This document shows, in pieces, positions 54,975-63,531 of a DNA stretch of 64,000 nt (its first letter is position 1; the number at the start of each line of letters is the position of its first letter). Both the position numbers and the translations under genes were made by a program. The stretch spans positions 2,790,001-2,854,000 of the forward strand of contig NZ_CP170633.1 of the NCBI RefSeq assembly GCF_042932805.1, in the 5' to 3' direction. The notes beneath the pieces were generated by a model. The model ran no database searches. It had not been told where the DNA came from and was given only the letters and a program-made list of their open reading frames with translations. The DNA is from Ascidiaceihabitans sp029251465. GTDB lineage: Bacteria; Pseudomonadota; Alphaproteobacteria; Rhodobacterales; Rhodobacteraceae.

Positions 54975-55628
54975 TTACAAAAGCCCCATCTTGTTCGCCT
55001 CACTTATGGCCTCGATGCTAGAGTTAACCGCCAGCTTTTTGTAAATGTTATTGATGTGATTGCCGACGGTGCCCGCAGAAATCAATAAATTGGCCGCGAT
55101 CTCATGGCGCTTGTGACCTTTCGCCACTGCCATGAGGATTTCGGCTTCTCGTCCCGTCAAAACGATCTTTTCTTTTGTAGGTTCTCTTGCCGGTTCAGAC
55201 GTTTCTGCAAGCGTTAGAAGATACCGCGCAATCTTGGGGCTTATGGGGCTGCCGCCGTGAACCACTGACAAGATATCTGATGCAAGATCATGGGCATTGC
55301 TGTTTTTCAGGATGTACCCCCGCGCGCCGGCCCGGATCGAATTCAGAACGCGTTCCTCGTCGCCAAATACACTGATTACAATACTATCACAGTCCCAATC
55401 ACACCGTGCAACGGCTTTGATCAGATCAATGCCAGTGCCATCAGGCAGACCCAGATCACACAACACAATGCGCGGTTTATGCTGATTGAACAGCACCAAG
55501 CCGGTATGCAGGCTGGATGCCACAGCGCAGACCGTCAAATCGGGATGCCGCATGACGTCACGACGCAAACGGGTTGCGGTGTGATCGTGGTCTTCCAAAA
55601 TCAGAACCGAAAGCACGTTGTCATCCAT
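54975..55628 (-). CDS. LuxR/NarL-family response regulator
   Basis: A 217-residue regulator: receiver domain (VLSVLILEDHDHTATRL, phospho-acceptor in IVLCDLGLPDG, GYILKNSNAHDL) and C-terminal HTH (LTGREAEILMAVAKGHKRHEI, SAGTVGNHINNIYKKL). It should receive phosphate from the adjacent 7TMR-DISM kinase. The ATG at 55628 starts at the receiver fold; another at 55766 would add 46 residues and would place the palindrome at 55740 inside the gene. It is divergent from the autotransporter, its most likely target. Confidence 0.85.
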   Translation of the reverse strand: MDDNVLSVLILEDHDHTATRLRRDVMRHPDLTVCAVASSLHTGLVLFNQHKPRIVLCDLGLPDGTGIDLIKAVARCDWDCDSIVISVFGDEERVLNSIRAGARGYILKNSNAHDLASDILSVVHGGSPISPKIARYLLTLAETSEPAREPTKEKIVLTGREAEILMAVAKGHKRHEIAANLLISAGTVGNHINNIYKKLAVNSSIEAISEANKMGLL

Positions 55629-55739
55629 TTGTTTACCCACCGTCTGAACAAGTGTTTCCCCGCGCAGAGCATGCTGCTGAGACGGTGCTTGCAGCGATCT
55701 GTTGCGGTTCAGTTTCGCCCATCCAAATTCCGAAGGACA

Positions 55740-55755
55740 TGTATGAATTCGTACA
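55740..55755. promoter_or_regulatory. Near-perfect palindrome in the regulator/autotransporter intergenic region
   Basis: TGTATGAATTCGTACA has one symmetric mismatch pair about its GAATTC centre. It lies 74 bases before the autotransporter start and 111 before the regulator start, suiting an operator for a dimeric LuxR-type regulator. Confidence 0.4.
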
Positions 55756-55828
55756 TATGCATCCATAAAAACGCCAAGTAATTTCGAAATCAGACGTCAT
55801 TAAATAATTTGGTTAAGGCGACATTTTC

Positions 55829-58024
55829 ATGAGCAATTTACACAATCGTTTTCTGCCCCGGCATGTCCCGTCCTTTCAAACAGTGTGTGCAATCGCAGGG
55901 GGGCACAAGAGCAAAGCGGCTTGCAGTGGCACATTGATCTATCTGTTATGGTCAACTTCGGCCCTAGCAACCTGCCCCGGCGTCATCATCAATGGCCAAA
56001 CCGAAGGTGCTACACAGTCAATCGGCAGCGATGCCTCGTGCGAGGTACAGGCCGGTGGCGCAATCTCGACCACAGGAGCGGACCAATCCGCGATACTTGG
56101 CGAAAACAACAATGTTATTACCAATGCAGGAAATATCACAACCAATGGCGCTGGGGCTTCGGGCGTCGACGTTCTAGATGGCAACACCGTCACCAATTCT
56201 GGCAATATCGAGACAACTGGGACGCTCACAAGGGCGGTTTGGGTGGGTGACAACAGCACGATCGTCAATGAAGGGTCCGTTACCGTAGAGGGAACTTTTG
56301 CCACTGGCCTCAGAGCTGGCAGCGGAAACACGATCCACAATACCGGAACAGTAACAACAACTGGCGTGTTGGCCCACCAAATTGTGATGGGAAACGACAA
56401 CTCAGCGGTCAACGACGGGACACTATCGGCTTTGGGGGTGTTGTCTGCTTGGGGAATCCTGGGCGGCAACAACAATGTCATACATAACAACGGAACCATT
56501 ATCGGGACCACGGAACGCCATAATGGCATGTCATTGGGTTCGGGAAACACGGTGTTCAACACTGGTTTGATGACCAGTTCTGGCGAAGGCGGCTACGGCA
56601 TTAGAATGAGCCACGACAACCATGTGACCAACTCTGGCAGCATCGTTTTAACCGGTGACGGCGCGGCGGGACTTGAAGCGCAGGGGACAGGAAACACAAT
56701 CGTATCCAGCGGCGAGATCCGCTCTATCTCAACAAACCAATACGACGTTTTTGGTGACGGGACAGAATTAGAAATCGCGACAGCGATACGTATCAATCAG
56801 GGCACCGTCATCAACTCGGGCATTCTGCAAGGTGTGCGCGCGGTTGATTTCACCGGCACAGGGGATGACACACTAACACTGTTGCCAGGTTCGGTTCTGA
56901 TGGGTGAACTCTATCTTGGCGCGGGCAGCGATACCGCCAATATTCTGACTGGTACGGGGACAATTCTGACGTTTGACAGCTTGCCAGAAGTAATCAACAC
57001 GGGCGGATTGCCCTTTGTCACAAGTGGTTCAACTGTTGCCGTGATTGATCAGACCGCGTTTTCGCTGGATGCAGCGCTTGGCAGTAACCTGACAAACAGC
57101 ATTCATGGCCAGGTTTCCGACCATCTGGGCCAAAACTATGATGCAGGGCCCGGTGTGAGCCGCAATGCCTCTGCCCCGTTTGGCATCGAGGATGGGCCGG
57201 ATTTGCGGTTCTGGGGGCAGGTGAACGGCTCTGCCCGCGAAAGTGGTGCAAATTCCACCTTTGGCGAAAGCAGCTATTCCGACTTTGGTGGTGTCGTTGG
57301 GGTTGATGCCTTTGCCCTGTCAAATGGCCATGTCGGCTTTTTCGGCGGGATAAGTCAGGCCATCGTTGATCTGTCGCCGACAGGACAACCCAAGCGATCG
57401 CTGCAGGCCGACACTTATTTCGCCGGCGTATATGCCCGATTTGAAGGGCACAACGGGTTCACCAATCTCTCCCTTAGTGTGGGGCAATCCGATACGTCAA
57501 GCACCCGCACTATTCTGAACAACGCAGCTGTCGGTGGTGTTGAAACCGCACGCGCGGCCTATGACAACACGTTCATTTCGCCGTCTCTCGCATTTGGAAA
57601 GACCGTGACGCTTGGTGGGCATGATCTCGATCTGACCGGCAATCTCAGCTACACCCACATCATGCAGCATGGCTATACCGAAACAGGATCCACAGGTGGC
57701 GCAACAGTGCAAGATCGCGATATTTCGCTGTGGCAAGGACGCCTTCAAGTTGCCTATCCAATACATAGTGCATATGGCGTTTTCACCCCGAGGGTCGGGA
57801 TCGCTGCGCGCACAACAGGGCGCAACGCCGTGGCAGGAACGGTTCTGGGCCAGAGCTTTGGCTTTGGTACCGGCAGGGGTTCCGACATCACCGCATTTGC
57901 AGGTTTCAACGCATCCATCCCACTTTCAGACAATGCAAACCTGATCTTTGACACAGAATTTCATGGCAACGGGAATGGAAAAATCGCTTTTGGGGCGCGC
58001 GTCGGGCTTGGCATTAAATTTTAG
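55829..58024 (+). CDS. Autotransporter with beta-helix passenger
   Basis: A 731-residue type V secretion protein. It has an extended N-terminus with a signal peptide ending in STSALA, then a passenger of repeated turns (about residues 94-297: xNTVxNSGxIxTTG every 23-25 residues) that should form a right-handed beta-helix on the cell surface. The C-terminal 275 residues form a membrane beta-barrel (DLRFWGQVNGSARES onwards) ending in Phe. It probably works as an adhesin. Passenger turns have few charged residues and no protease motif. It faces the kinase/regulator pair across 200 bases. Confidence 0.85.
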   Translation: MSNLHNRFLPRHVPSFQTVCAIAGGHKSKAACSGTLIYLLWSTSALATCPGVIINGQTEGATQSIGSDASCEVQAGGAISTTGADQSAILGENNNVITNAGNITTNGAGASGVDVLDGNTVTNSGNIETTGTLTRAVWVGDNSTIVNEGSVTVEGTFATGLRAGSGNTIHNTGTVTTTGVLAHQIVMGNDNSAVNDGTLSALGVLSAWGILGGNNNVIHNNGTIIGTTERHNGMSLGSGNTVFNTGLMTSSGEGGYGIRMSHDNHVTNSGSIVLTGDGAAGLEAQGTGNTIVSSGEIRSISTNQYDVFGDGTELEIATAIRINQGTVINSGILQGVRAVDFTGTGDDTLTLLPGSVLMGELYLGAGSDTANILTGTGTILTFDSLPEVINTGGLPFVTSGSTVAVIDQTAFSLDAALGSNLTNSIHGQVSDHLGQNYDAGPGVSRNASAPFGIEDGPDLRFWGQVNGSARESGANSTFGESSYSDFGGVVGVDAFALSNGHVGFFGGISQAIVDLSPTGQPKRSLQADTYFAGVYARFEGHNGFTNLSLSVGQSDTSSTRTILNNAAVGGVETARAAYDNTFISPSLAFGKTVTLGGHDLDLTGNLSYTHIMQHGYTETGSTGGATVQDRDISLWQGRLQVAYPIHSAYGVFTPRVGIAARTTGRNAVAGTVLGQSFGFGTGRGSDITAFAGFNASIPLSDNANLIFDTEFHGNGNGKIAFGARVGLGIKF
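56108..56719 (+). repeat. Tandem 24-residue repeats of the passenger domain
   Basis: Eight to nine turns of 23-25 residues, each with an N-x-V/I-x-N-x-G core followed by a T/S-rich strand and a Gly-rich turn. DNA repeats are diverged; the pattern is clear only at the protein level. Confidence 0.7.
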
Positions 58025-58429
58025 ACAGAGTGTTCTGCCCGGATCCTTTAAAACATAGGCGCAAGTTGGCAAACTTATCGCCATTCGCCTGTTTGGGAAG
58101 TGCACAAATCGCAGTTTACCGATCAGCTAAGATCTAAAACGTAGCCATTGGTGCGGTTGCCGCGAACGTCGGATCTGTCCGCGTCTCGATCGTTAACACC
58201 CACCGCCGCGCAGAGGCAGATGCCTCGTGGCGGCACTCAATGACCGTTTCGACGACATGGGTTGCAACGCAGCGACAGAGATGCCGCAGTTCTAAGTTAG
58301 CATGGGGGCAGCCTCCTAAAAAGGTTGGATGAAATTTTACCCCCTAGTCAAAATCGGATAAGGTTCAACATGTAAGAATTCTATCCTTGTGGGGATGACT
58401 TACTGGGGCAGTGACCTGTTGCGGCAGGC
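58025..58429. other. Non-coding stretch after the autotransporter
   Basis: No gene. On the minus strand AGGAGG followed by an ATG near 58300 opens only three codons before TAG, which may be the left-over start of a lost gene or transposase. Confidence 0.35.
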
Positions 58430-58872
58430 AAAATAACTTCCCTAAAGCGGTCGTTGGTCAGCCACGGCAGCGAAAGTCTGTTATGGGCAGTTCGCGCCGG
58501 TCAGAGCAATGCTGCATCTGCGAGGGTCACGGAGCGGCCCAGATCTGGCAGGTCACCACCGGGGCCTACCCCGACCAATCCGGAGGTCACTACAGCCCTC
58601 CGGCGAGCCCTTGGTCGCTCCCCCTAGATACCCCGCAGAACCCTACGTCGTTCCGGACGGCTTGGCCTGGCGGCGGTCGGCTTGGACCCCGAACTCAGAC
58701 AGTTCCGAGGTGGGTGGTGCGGGAGGAAACGGTGTCGACGGTCTTCGGCTCCCTGCCGGGGAGAGGCGCACGGGAGGTCGGAGTGGACCACCCGCAGTAC
58801 CCGTAATGCCCCGGAGAAGGCCACAACCGCCACCGCCACCAAAAGCCTTCCGGATCAACGCGGTCAAGGGGC
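58430..58872. other. GC-rich segment of foreign composition, no clear gene
   Basis: About 440 bases, much richer in GC than either flank, packed with C and G runs. Overlapping frames on both strands give low-complexity Pro/Gly/Arg proteins; one plus-strand frame reads QCCICEGHGAAQIWQVTTG, which might be a fragment of a real protein. It could also be a structured RNA. It ends exactly at the right copy of the tRNA repeat. Confidence 0.4.
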
Positions 58873-58897
58873 CCTACCATCCCAGCTACTCTTCTTT
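58873..58897 (+). repeat. Right attachment-site copy
   Basis: Matches 45706-45730 at 24 of 25 bases; the CCA of the tRNA end reads CTA here. The 200 bases after it, up to 59099, hold no gene. Confidence 0.75.
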
Positions 58898-59099
58898 TAC
58901 ATCGCTGTAGGTACTGCTCTGAGCCACTGTAGGTCCAGAAATGCCCCTGTTTATGCCCTGCCTGAGGAGAGCGTAGGCATCAGGTGATTAGGATGGATTT
59001 ATGGGGCTACAGGAAGCCTCTGGCATTGCTTCACTGGTATGCTCCTCTGTTAGACATCCTGATCGAAAAAGACCCTTAGGAACAAGCTAACCGAACCAG

Positions 59100-60008
59100 T
59101 CACGCCATCTTTCCGTCTTCTGGGTGGCAGAGGCCCTCTTCGGCCAAAAAGCGCACGAAGAGCAATGTCAGGCTTTCGCGCCGCGATTTGTCTGGCCACA
59201 CAGCATAGATGCCCAGTTCGCTCAGTTCCCATTCAGGAAGAAGCTGGATCAATTCGCCGGATGCAATGCCCCGATCCGCAAGGAATGAAGGCAAGATCGT
59301 TACCCCCATGTTTTGAGTGGCGAGGTGATAGACAGCATCAATGCTGTCGACTTCGATCTGGGCGTTTCCGGTGGCTTTTTCGACTTTTCCAGTTGATGAT
59401 ATGAATTCAGTCGTGTCGCTACGTTGTTGGTATCTGATCCAATCCCAGTCGTCCAAATCAGACGGTCGTTTGGGTGATTTTCGACCCTGAGCATAGTCTA
59501 CGCCAGCAACCAGCACACGCTGACCATTGGCCAGTTTTCGCGACATCATCGAACTATCTTCCAACCAGCCGACGCGGATGCTCATGTCAAATCCGCCGTC
59601 AATCAGATCTAGCGGGTGGTCGGTGTAGGCCACAGAAAAAGCCACGTTCGGGTGTCGTTTGGCAAAGACAGCAACTGCGGTAGACAGCGGGCCAGTCGCC
59701 AAGAATGCCGGAATTGAAATGCGCAAGGCACCAACGGGGTCGAGCGATAAGGCGTTCAATTCGTTCAGGCCGGCCTCTGCACTGCGCATCATTTCAACCA
59801 CGCGGGCATAGAAAATGCGCCCCTCATTGGTGAGCGTGATTTTCCGCGTGGTGCGGTACAAAAGGGTGATACCGAGGTAGGTCTCAAGCTCTGAAACCGT
59901 TTCGCTGATCCGCGACGGGGCCAGGCCGACGTCTTTGGCCGCTGCCCTAAACGATCCTTCGTCCACGACGCGCGCGAAAATTGCCATCTGCCTCAAGTGA
60001 TCGATCAT
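59100..60008 (-). CDS. LysR-family transcriptional regulator
   Basis: A 302-residue LTTR with an N-terminal winged HTH (FARVVDEGSFRAAAKDVGLAPSRISETVSELE) and a C-terminal effector domain (VGALRISIPAFLATG; NMGVTILPSFLADRG). It is divergent from a secreted-protein operon. A 27-base element 19 bases before its start recurs upstream of 62640, so it probably controls itself and both transcripts. Ligand unknown. Confidence 0.9.
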   Translation of the reverse strand: MIDHLRQMAIFARVVDEGSFRAAAKDVGLAPSRISETVSELETYLGITLLYRTTRKITLTNEGRIFYARVVEMMRSAEAGLNELNALSLDPVGALRISIPAFLATGPLSTAVAVFAKRHPNVAFSVAYTDHPLDLIDGGFDMSIRVGWLEDSSMMSRKLANGQRVLVAGVDYAQGRKSPKRPSDLDDWDWIRYQQRSDTTEFISSTGKVEKATGNAQIEVDSIDAVYHLATQNMGVTILPSFLADRGIASGELIQLLPEWELSELGIYAVWPDKSRRESLTLLFVRFLAEEGLCHPEDGKMA

Positions 60009-60026
60009 TGTTCGGCCCTACGGATT

Positions 60027-60053
60027 AATGACTTCTGAAATGGCTCAATAGTC
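60027..60053. promoter_or_regulatory. Candidate LysR operator, copy 1
   Basis: AATGACTTCT, G, AAATG, four bases, CAATAG, T, C (consensus with copy 2: 22 of 27 identical). TGA and TCA halves around a 13-base centre suit an LTTR site. It lies between the LysR gene and the 60184 operon. Confidence 0.6.
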
Positions 60054-60214
60054 GAATTAACCCTCAAGGCATAGCCTAAGCGGCAGATGAGGAATTTGGA
60101 GCGTCGCGCTCAGGATTGATTGCAACAGCGTTTGCCCAATGCCTGATGCCACACCGACCAATCCCCAAGGAGGACCACCATGCATGAAGAAAGAAAACAG
60201 CGCTTGCGTCTTTT

Positions 60215-61417
60215 GTGCTCGCCACGACGTTGGCAATGCCCGCCTTTGCCCAAGACACGCCGCTTGATCTGAAATTTGCCGGAGCGCTCGAGTTTTCAGA
60301 CACGGGCACTTTGTTCGTCGGAGACAACTACAACGGCGCGATTTACGCGTTCGATCTGGAAGGTGCTGCAGCACTTGAACAGGTGACCCCTGTCAACATC
60401 CTCAGCATTGATGAAAAGATTGCCGACGTTTTGGGTGTCGGCCCAAGCGCACTGGCGATCAACGATATGGCCGTTCATCCGGTGTCGGCCGAGATCTACA
60501 TTTCGCTCACACGGATCGGTAATTTCGAATCCACCCCAGCGATCATGAAGATTTCACAAACGGGTAAGATCGAGCTGTTGGACCTTGCGTCGCTCGACTT
60601 TCAAAAGCAGGGGCTGAACCACTATCCCGATCAGGAAACCACATTCCGGCCGCGCGGCTTGGGCCAGAACCCACCACAGGCGCGTGACCTTGCCAAGGGC
60701 GACATCACGCTCAGCTCGCTTGCGATCATGGACATGGAATACCACGACGGCGAACTGTTCGTGTCGGGCGTCGCGTTTGACAATTTCCTGTCGACCCTGC
60801 GCCGTATGTCCTATCCGTTTGATGGTGCGCAAAGTGCTGCCAACGTCGAAATGTATCACATCTCGCACGATCAATTTGAAACACGTGCGCCGATCCGTGC
60901 GATGTCGATTCAGGACATTGATGGCAAGGCCCAGCTTGTGGCCGCCTACACGTGCAGCCCACTGGTGCTGATTGATCTGGACGACATCGTTGATGGTGCC
61001 CAAATCGCGGCACGGACCATTATGGATTACGGAAACGGCCAACCGCTGGACATGGTATCCTATTCTTTTCAAGGCAATGAGATGTTGTTTCTGACCAGCA
61101 ACAGCCGCGGACCTCAGGCCATTCCGATCAACGGTCTGAGCAACGCCAAAGCCTACGCTCCCGAAGATTTTGAGCGCGGCGGTCAAATGGACTTGTTCCC
61201 GACGATGCCGGTTGGTCCCGTCGGTAAGGCCGTGATGTTTGACGGGATGTCGCTTCACATTGATGCACTGGGCGACGGTATGTTCGTGTCTATGACGCGC
61301 GATATGTTCACCGGCAGCCTCAATCTGGACTCGAACGCGAACATGTTCCCCAACCGGTTACATAACCTCGTGGCCGAGTTCGATTTCCCGCAATATTGGG
61401 CCGCGAAAGCCGAGTAA
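60215..61417 (+). CDS. Secreted beta-propeller-like protein, signal peptide disrupted by a frameshift
   Basis: Unrecognised, 400 residues from a GTG at 60215; the body looks like a beta-propeller (LKFAGALEFSDTGTLFVGDN, HPVSAEIYISLTRIG, LVAAYTCSPLVLIDLDDI). The natural start appears to be the ATG at 60184, which has AAGGAGG 10 bases upstream. Removing one A from the run at 60194-60197 gives MKKETALASFVLATTLAMP followed by AFAQD, a textbook signal peptide in frame with the rest. As read, the GTG start yields a short, poor signal. It leads a two-gene transcript. Confidence 0.6.
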   Translation: MLATTLAMPAFAQDTPLDLKFAGALEFSDTGTLFVGDNYNGAIYAFDLEGAAALEQVTPVNILSIDEKIADVLGVGPSALAINDMAVHPVSAEIYISLTRIGNFESTPAIMKISQTGKIELLDLASLDFQKQGLNHYPDQETTFRPRGLGQNPPQARDLAKGDITLSSLAIMDMEYHDGELFVSGVAFDNFLSTLRRMSYPFDGAQSAANVEMYHISHDQFETRAPIRAMSIQDIDGKAQLVAAYTCSPLVLIDLDDIVDGAQIAARTIMDYGNGQPLDMVSYSFQGNEMLFLTSNSRGPQAIPINGLSNAKAYAPEDFERGGQMDLFPTMPVGPVGKAVMFDGMSLHIDALGDGMFVSMTRDMFTGSLNLDSNANMFPNRLHNLVAEFDFPQYWAAKAE

Positions 61418-61432
61418 ACTGTGGGGAATTTC

Positions 61433-62536
61433 ATGAAACAGACTGCGTTCAAACGCGTTCTAATCGCCATCTGTTTTGCGGGACAATCATGGTCAACGGT
61501 CCTCGCGGATGAGGGACGCTTGATCCTTCCGATACAGGCCGATGGAAACGTCGTATTGCAGCGGCCGGACGGCGCACTTGGCAAACCGAGTGATGTCTTA
61601 CAGGTGTTCACAGGTGTCGCAACGGACTGCTGTGAAGGCAAATCCCCGATGGCCGGTGCCTATCGCGTTGACGGGAAACGCGTCACTTTCGACCCCGCCT
61701 TCGATCTTGTGAGGCGGCAATCGTATACCGTTTTAACGCACGATCCCGTCCGCCACCTGACCGAATTTAAGATTGATGCTGACAGTGCTGCCAGCCGCCC
61801 AAAAGTCGTCGCGATCTATCCGAGCGGGGCGGATATTCCCGAAAACACCTTGCGGTTTTACATCCATTTTTCTGAACCGATGCAGCCCCGTTTGTCGACT
61901 GAGTTCATCAAGCTGGTGAATGCGAACGGTAAGGCTGATCTCGCAGCGTTCATGTCATTCAAGCAAGAGCTGTGGAACAAAGACCGCACGCGCCTGACCC
62001 AGTTGATGGACCCGGGTCGTATCAAACGTGGTGTCGCCACAAATCCTGAACTGGGGCCAGCTTTGCTAGTCGGCAACAGCTATTCCATCGTGGTTGAGGA
62101 CGGTTGGCCAAATGCGCGTGACGGGCAAAAGGCCAGGCAATTTGAGCAGCCCTTCACCGCTTCTCCAGCGTTGCGGGTTTTGCCTGACACAAAACTCTGG
62201 CGGTTTCAGCGACCAAAATTTACGACCCTTGATCCGTTGGTGATCACATTTGATCGCCCGTATGATCATCAACTTGCACAAAACGCGATCACAATTTTGG
62301 ACGCAGGTGGGCACATCGTGACCGGAACAGTGTCTGTCGGAAACCATGAAAAAACGTGGCGTTTCGTGCCGGATGCCGCATGGTCGAGCCGCGCGATCAA
62401 CCTTGTTGTGAACGCACGGTTTGAGGATGTCGCGGGCAACAATTTCAGAGAGCTGCTTGATCATTCGGTCGAAACGCAAGTGGCGGGCATAGATCAAAAA
62501 ACGATCCGTTTGGATCTGAGACCTTCGTCAGATTAA
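61433..62536 (+). CDS. Secreted protein with Ig-like (SbsA/Big_5) domains
   Basis: A 367-residue secreted protein with signal peptide MKQTAFKRVLIAICFAGQSW. Two or three beta-rich segments look like bacterial Ig-like domains of the SbsA kind: RPKVVAIYPSGADIPENTLRFYIHFSEPM, then KFTTLDPLVITFDRPYDHQL and a final WRFVPDAAW strand. DCCEGKSPMAG holds two adjacent cysteines. It follows the propeller-like gene by 15 bases. Role unknown. Confidence 0.6.
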   Translation: MKQTAFKRVLIAICFAGQSWSTVLADEGRLILPIQADGNVVLQRPDGALGKPSDVLQVFTGVATDCCEGKSPMAGAYRVDGKRVTFDPAFDLVRRQSYTVLTHDPVRHLTEFKIDADSAASRPKVVAIYPSGADIPENTLRFYIHFSEPMQPRLSTEFIKLVNANGKADLAAFMSFKQELWNKDRTRLTQLMDPGRIKRGVATNPELGPALLVGNSYSIVVEDGWPNARDGQKARQFEQPFTASPALRVLPDTKLWRFQRPKFTTLDPLVITFDRPYDHQLAQNAITILDAGGHIVTGTVSVGNHEKTWRFVPDAAWSSRAINLVVNARFEDVAGNNFRELLDHSVETQVAGIDQKTIRLDLRPSSD

Positions 62537-62576
62537 AGCGCCCGGACCGTCGATAGATAGTTCCGCCTATCCGAAC

Positions 62577-62603
62577 AATGACTTCTAAAATGAGCCAATA
62601 GGC
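62577..62603. promoter_or_regulatory. Candidate LysR operator, copy 2
   Basis: Same element as 60027-60053: AATGACTTCT, A, AAATG, four bases, CAATAG, G, C. It lies 36 bases before the DUF2218 start, near where the -35 region should be. Confidence 0.6.
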
Positions 62604-62639
62604 AAGATAATTAGATCTGCATAGGTTCTCTGTACACGT

Positions 62640-62942
62640 ATGGAGACCACGCAAGTGAACACTTTTGCATCATTCAAAACCGATGGCGCGGGCCGCTATC
62701 TCGCGGCGCTGTGTGCGCACTTTGGCCGCAAGGTTGAGGTTGAATACGACATCAATAAAGGATGGGTTCAGTTCCCGTTTGGTCGCTGTGAAATGATTGC
62801 AGATGACAACAAACTCGACTTGCTTGCGTCAGCCGAAGATCAGCCACGGCTCGATCAAGTGGTGCACATCCTGACCAGTCACTTGGAAAGGTTCGCCTTT
62901 CGCGAAAACCCCACCCTTGTTTGGCAGCCCCCCTCGCAGTGA
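62640..62942 (+). CDS. DUF2218 family protein
   Basis: A 100-residue cytoplasmic protein matching DUF2218: AGRYLAALCAHFGRKVEVEYD, GWVQFPFGRCEM and HLERFAFRENPTLVW. Function is unknown. It is first in the second putative LysR-controlled transcript. ATG 62640 and GTG 62655 are both possible starts. Confidence 0.8.
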   Translation: METTQVNTFASFKTDGAGRYLAALCAHFGRKVEVEYDINKGWVQFPFGRCEMIADDNKLDLLASAEDQPRLDQVVHILTSHLERFAFRENPTLVWQPPSQ

Positions 62943-62985
62943 TCCCCGAAATTCGCCCGAAATCATCCCAAAAGGAGCATCGCAA

Positions 62986-63480
62986 ATGAACCGAAGACGC
63001 CTGATGAAAACTTCAATCGGGGCCGCATTGGCACTGATCCTCGCACAACAAGTAGGAGCACAAGATATGGACGAAACAAGTCAAGCCAGCTTTGACACGG
63101 TCATGGCTTTTATGGCCGCAATGAACGAGGGGGTTGATGCCATGTCGCCCCTGATGGCCGACGATATGGTCTGGCACAACGAAGGCGACACGACCCTACC
63201 ATGGATTGGCGAAACCAAGGGCAAGGACGCCATTTTTGAATTCCTCGGGGTTTTTGGGGCCAACGTGCAGACCACCAAATGGGAAAACACAGACGCCTTT
63301 GCATCCGGTGATACGGTCGCTGTTTTTGGCGTCATGGACGGCATCACGCCACATTCCGGCCAAGAGATCGGCACGTTTTCATTCGCGCTGCGCGCCAAGG
63401 TTCGCAACGGCCAAATCGTGCTGTGGCATTGGTTCGAGGACAGCTTTGCCGTCAGCCAAGCCTACCACGGCCGCAGCTAA
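62986..63480 (+). CDS. Secreted SnoaL/NTF2-like protein
   Basis: A 164-residue protein with signal peptide (MNRRRLMKTSIGAALALILAQQVGA; the twin Arg near the start resembles a Tat signal but the motif is short). The NTF2-like fold is indicated by FDTVMAFMAAMNEGVDAMSPLMADDMVWH, GKDAIFEFL and a final IVLWHWFEDSF. Members are isomerases or ligand carriers. AAAGGAG precedes ATG 62986. Confidence 0.75.
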   Translation: MNRRRLMKTSIGAALALILAQQVGAQDMDETSQASFDTVMAFMAAMNEGVDAMSPLMADDMVWHNEGDTTLPWIGETKGKDAIFEFLGVFGANVQTTKWENTDAFASGDTVAVFGVMDGITPHSGQEIGTFSFALRAKVRNGQIVLWHWFEDSFAVSQAYHGRS

Positions 63481-63531
63481 CACTGCCAATTGGCCCTGCC
63501 CCATTTTTCAATTCTCCAGGAGAACACCAAC

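Noticed and set aside
45722..58872. Integrase gene for the island
   Set aside because: Searched on both strands for tyrosine or serine recombinase-like motifs among the readable frames; only the IS110 transposase was found, and it does not use tRNA ends in this way.
58411..58910. Two overlapping plus-strand frames in the GC-rich segment
   Set aside because: Pro/Gly/Arg-rich in several frames at once, which follows from base composition; one may hold a true fragment, noted under the segment.
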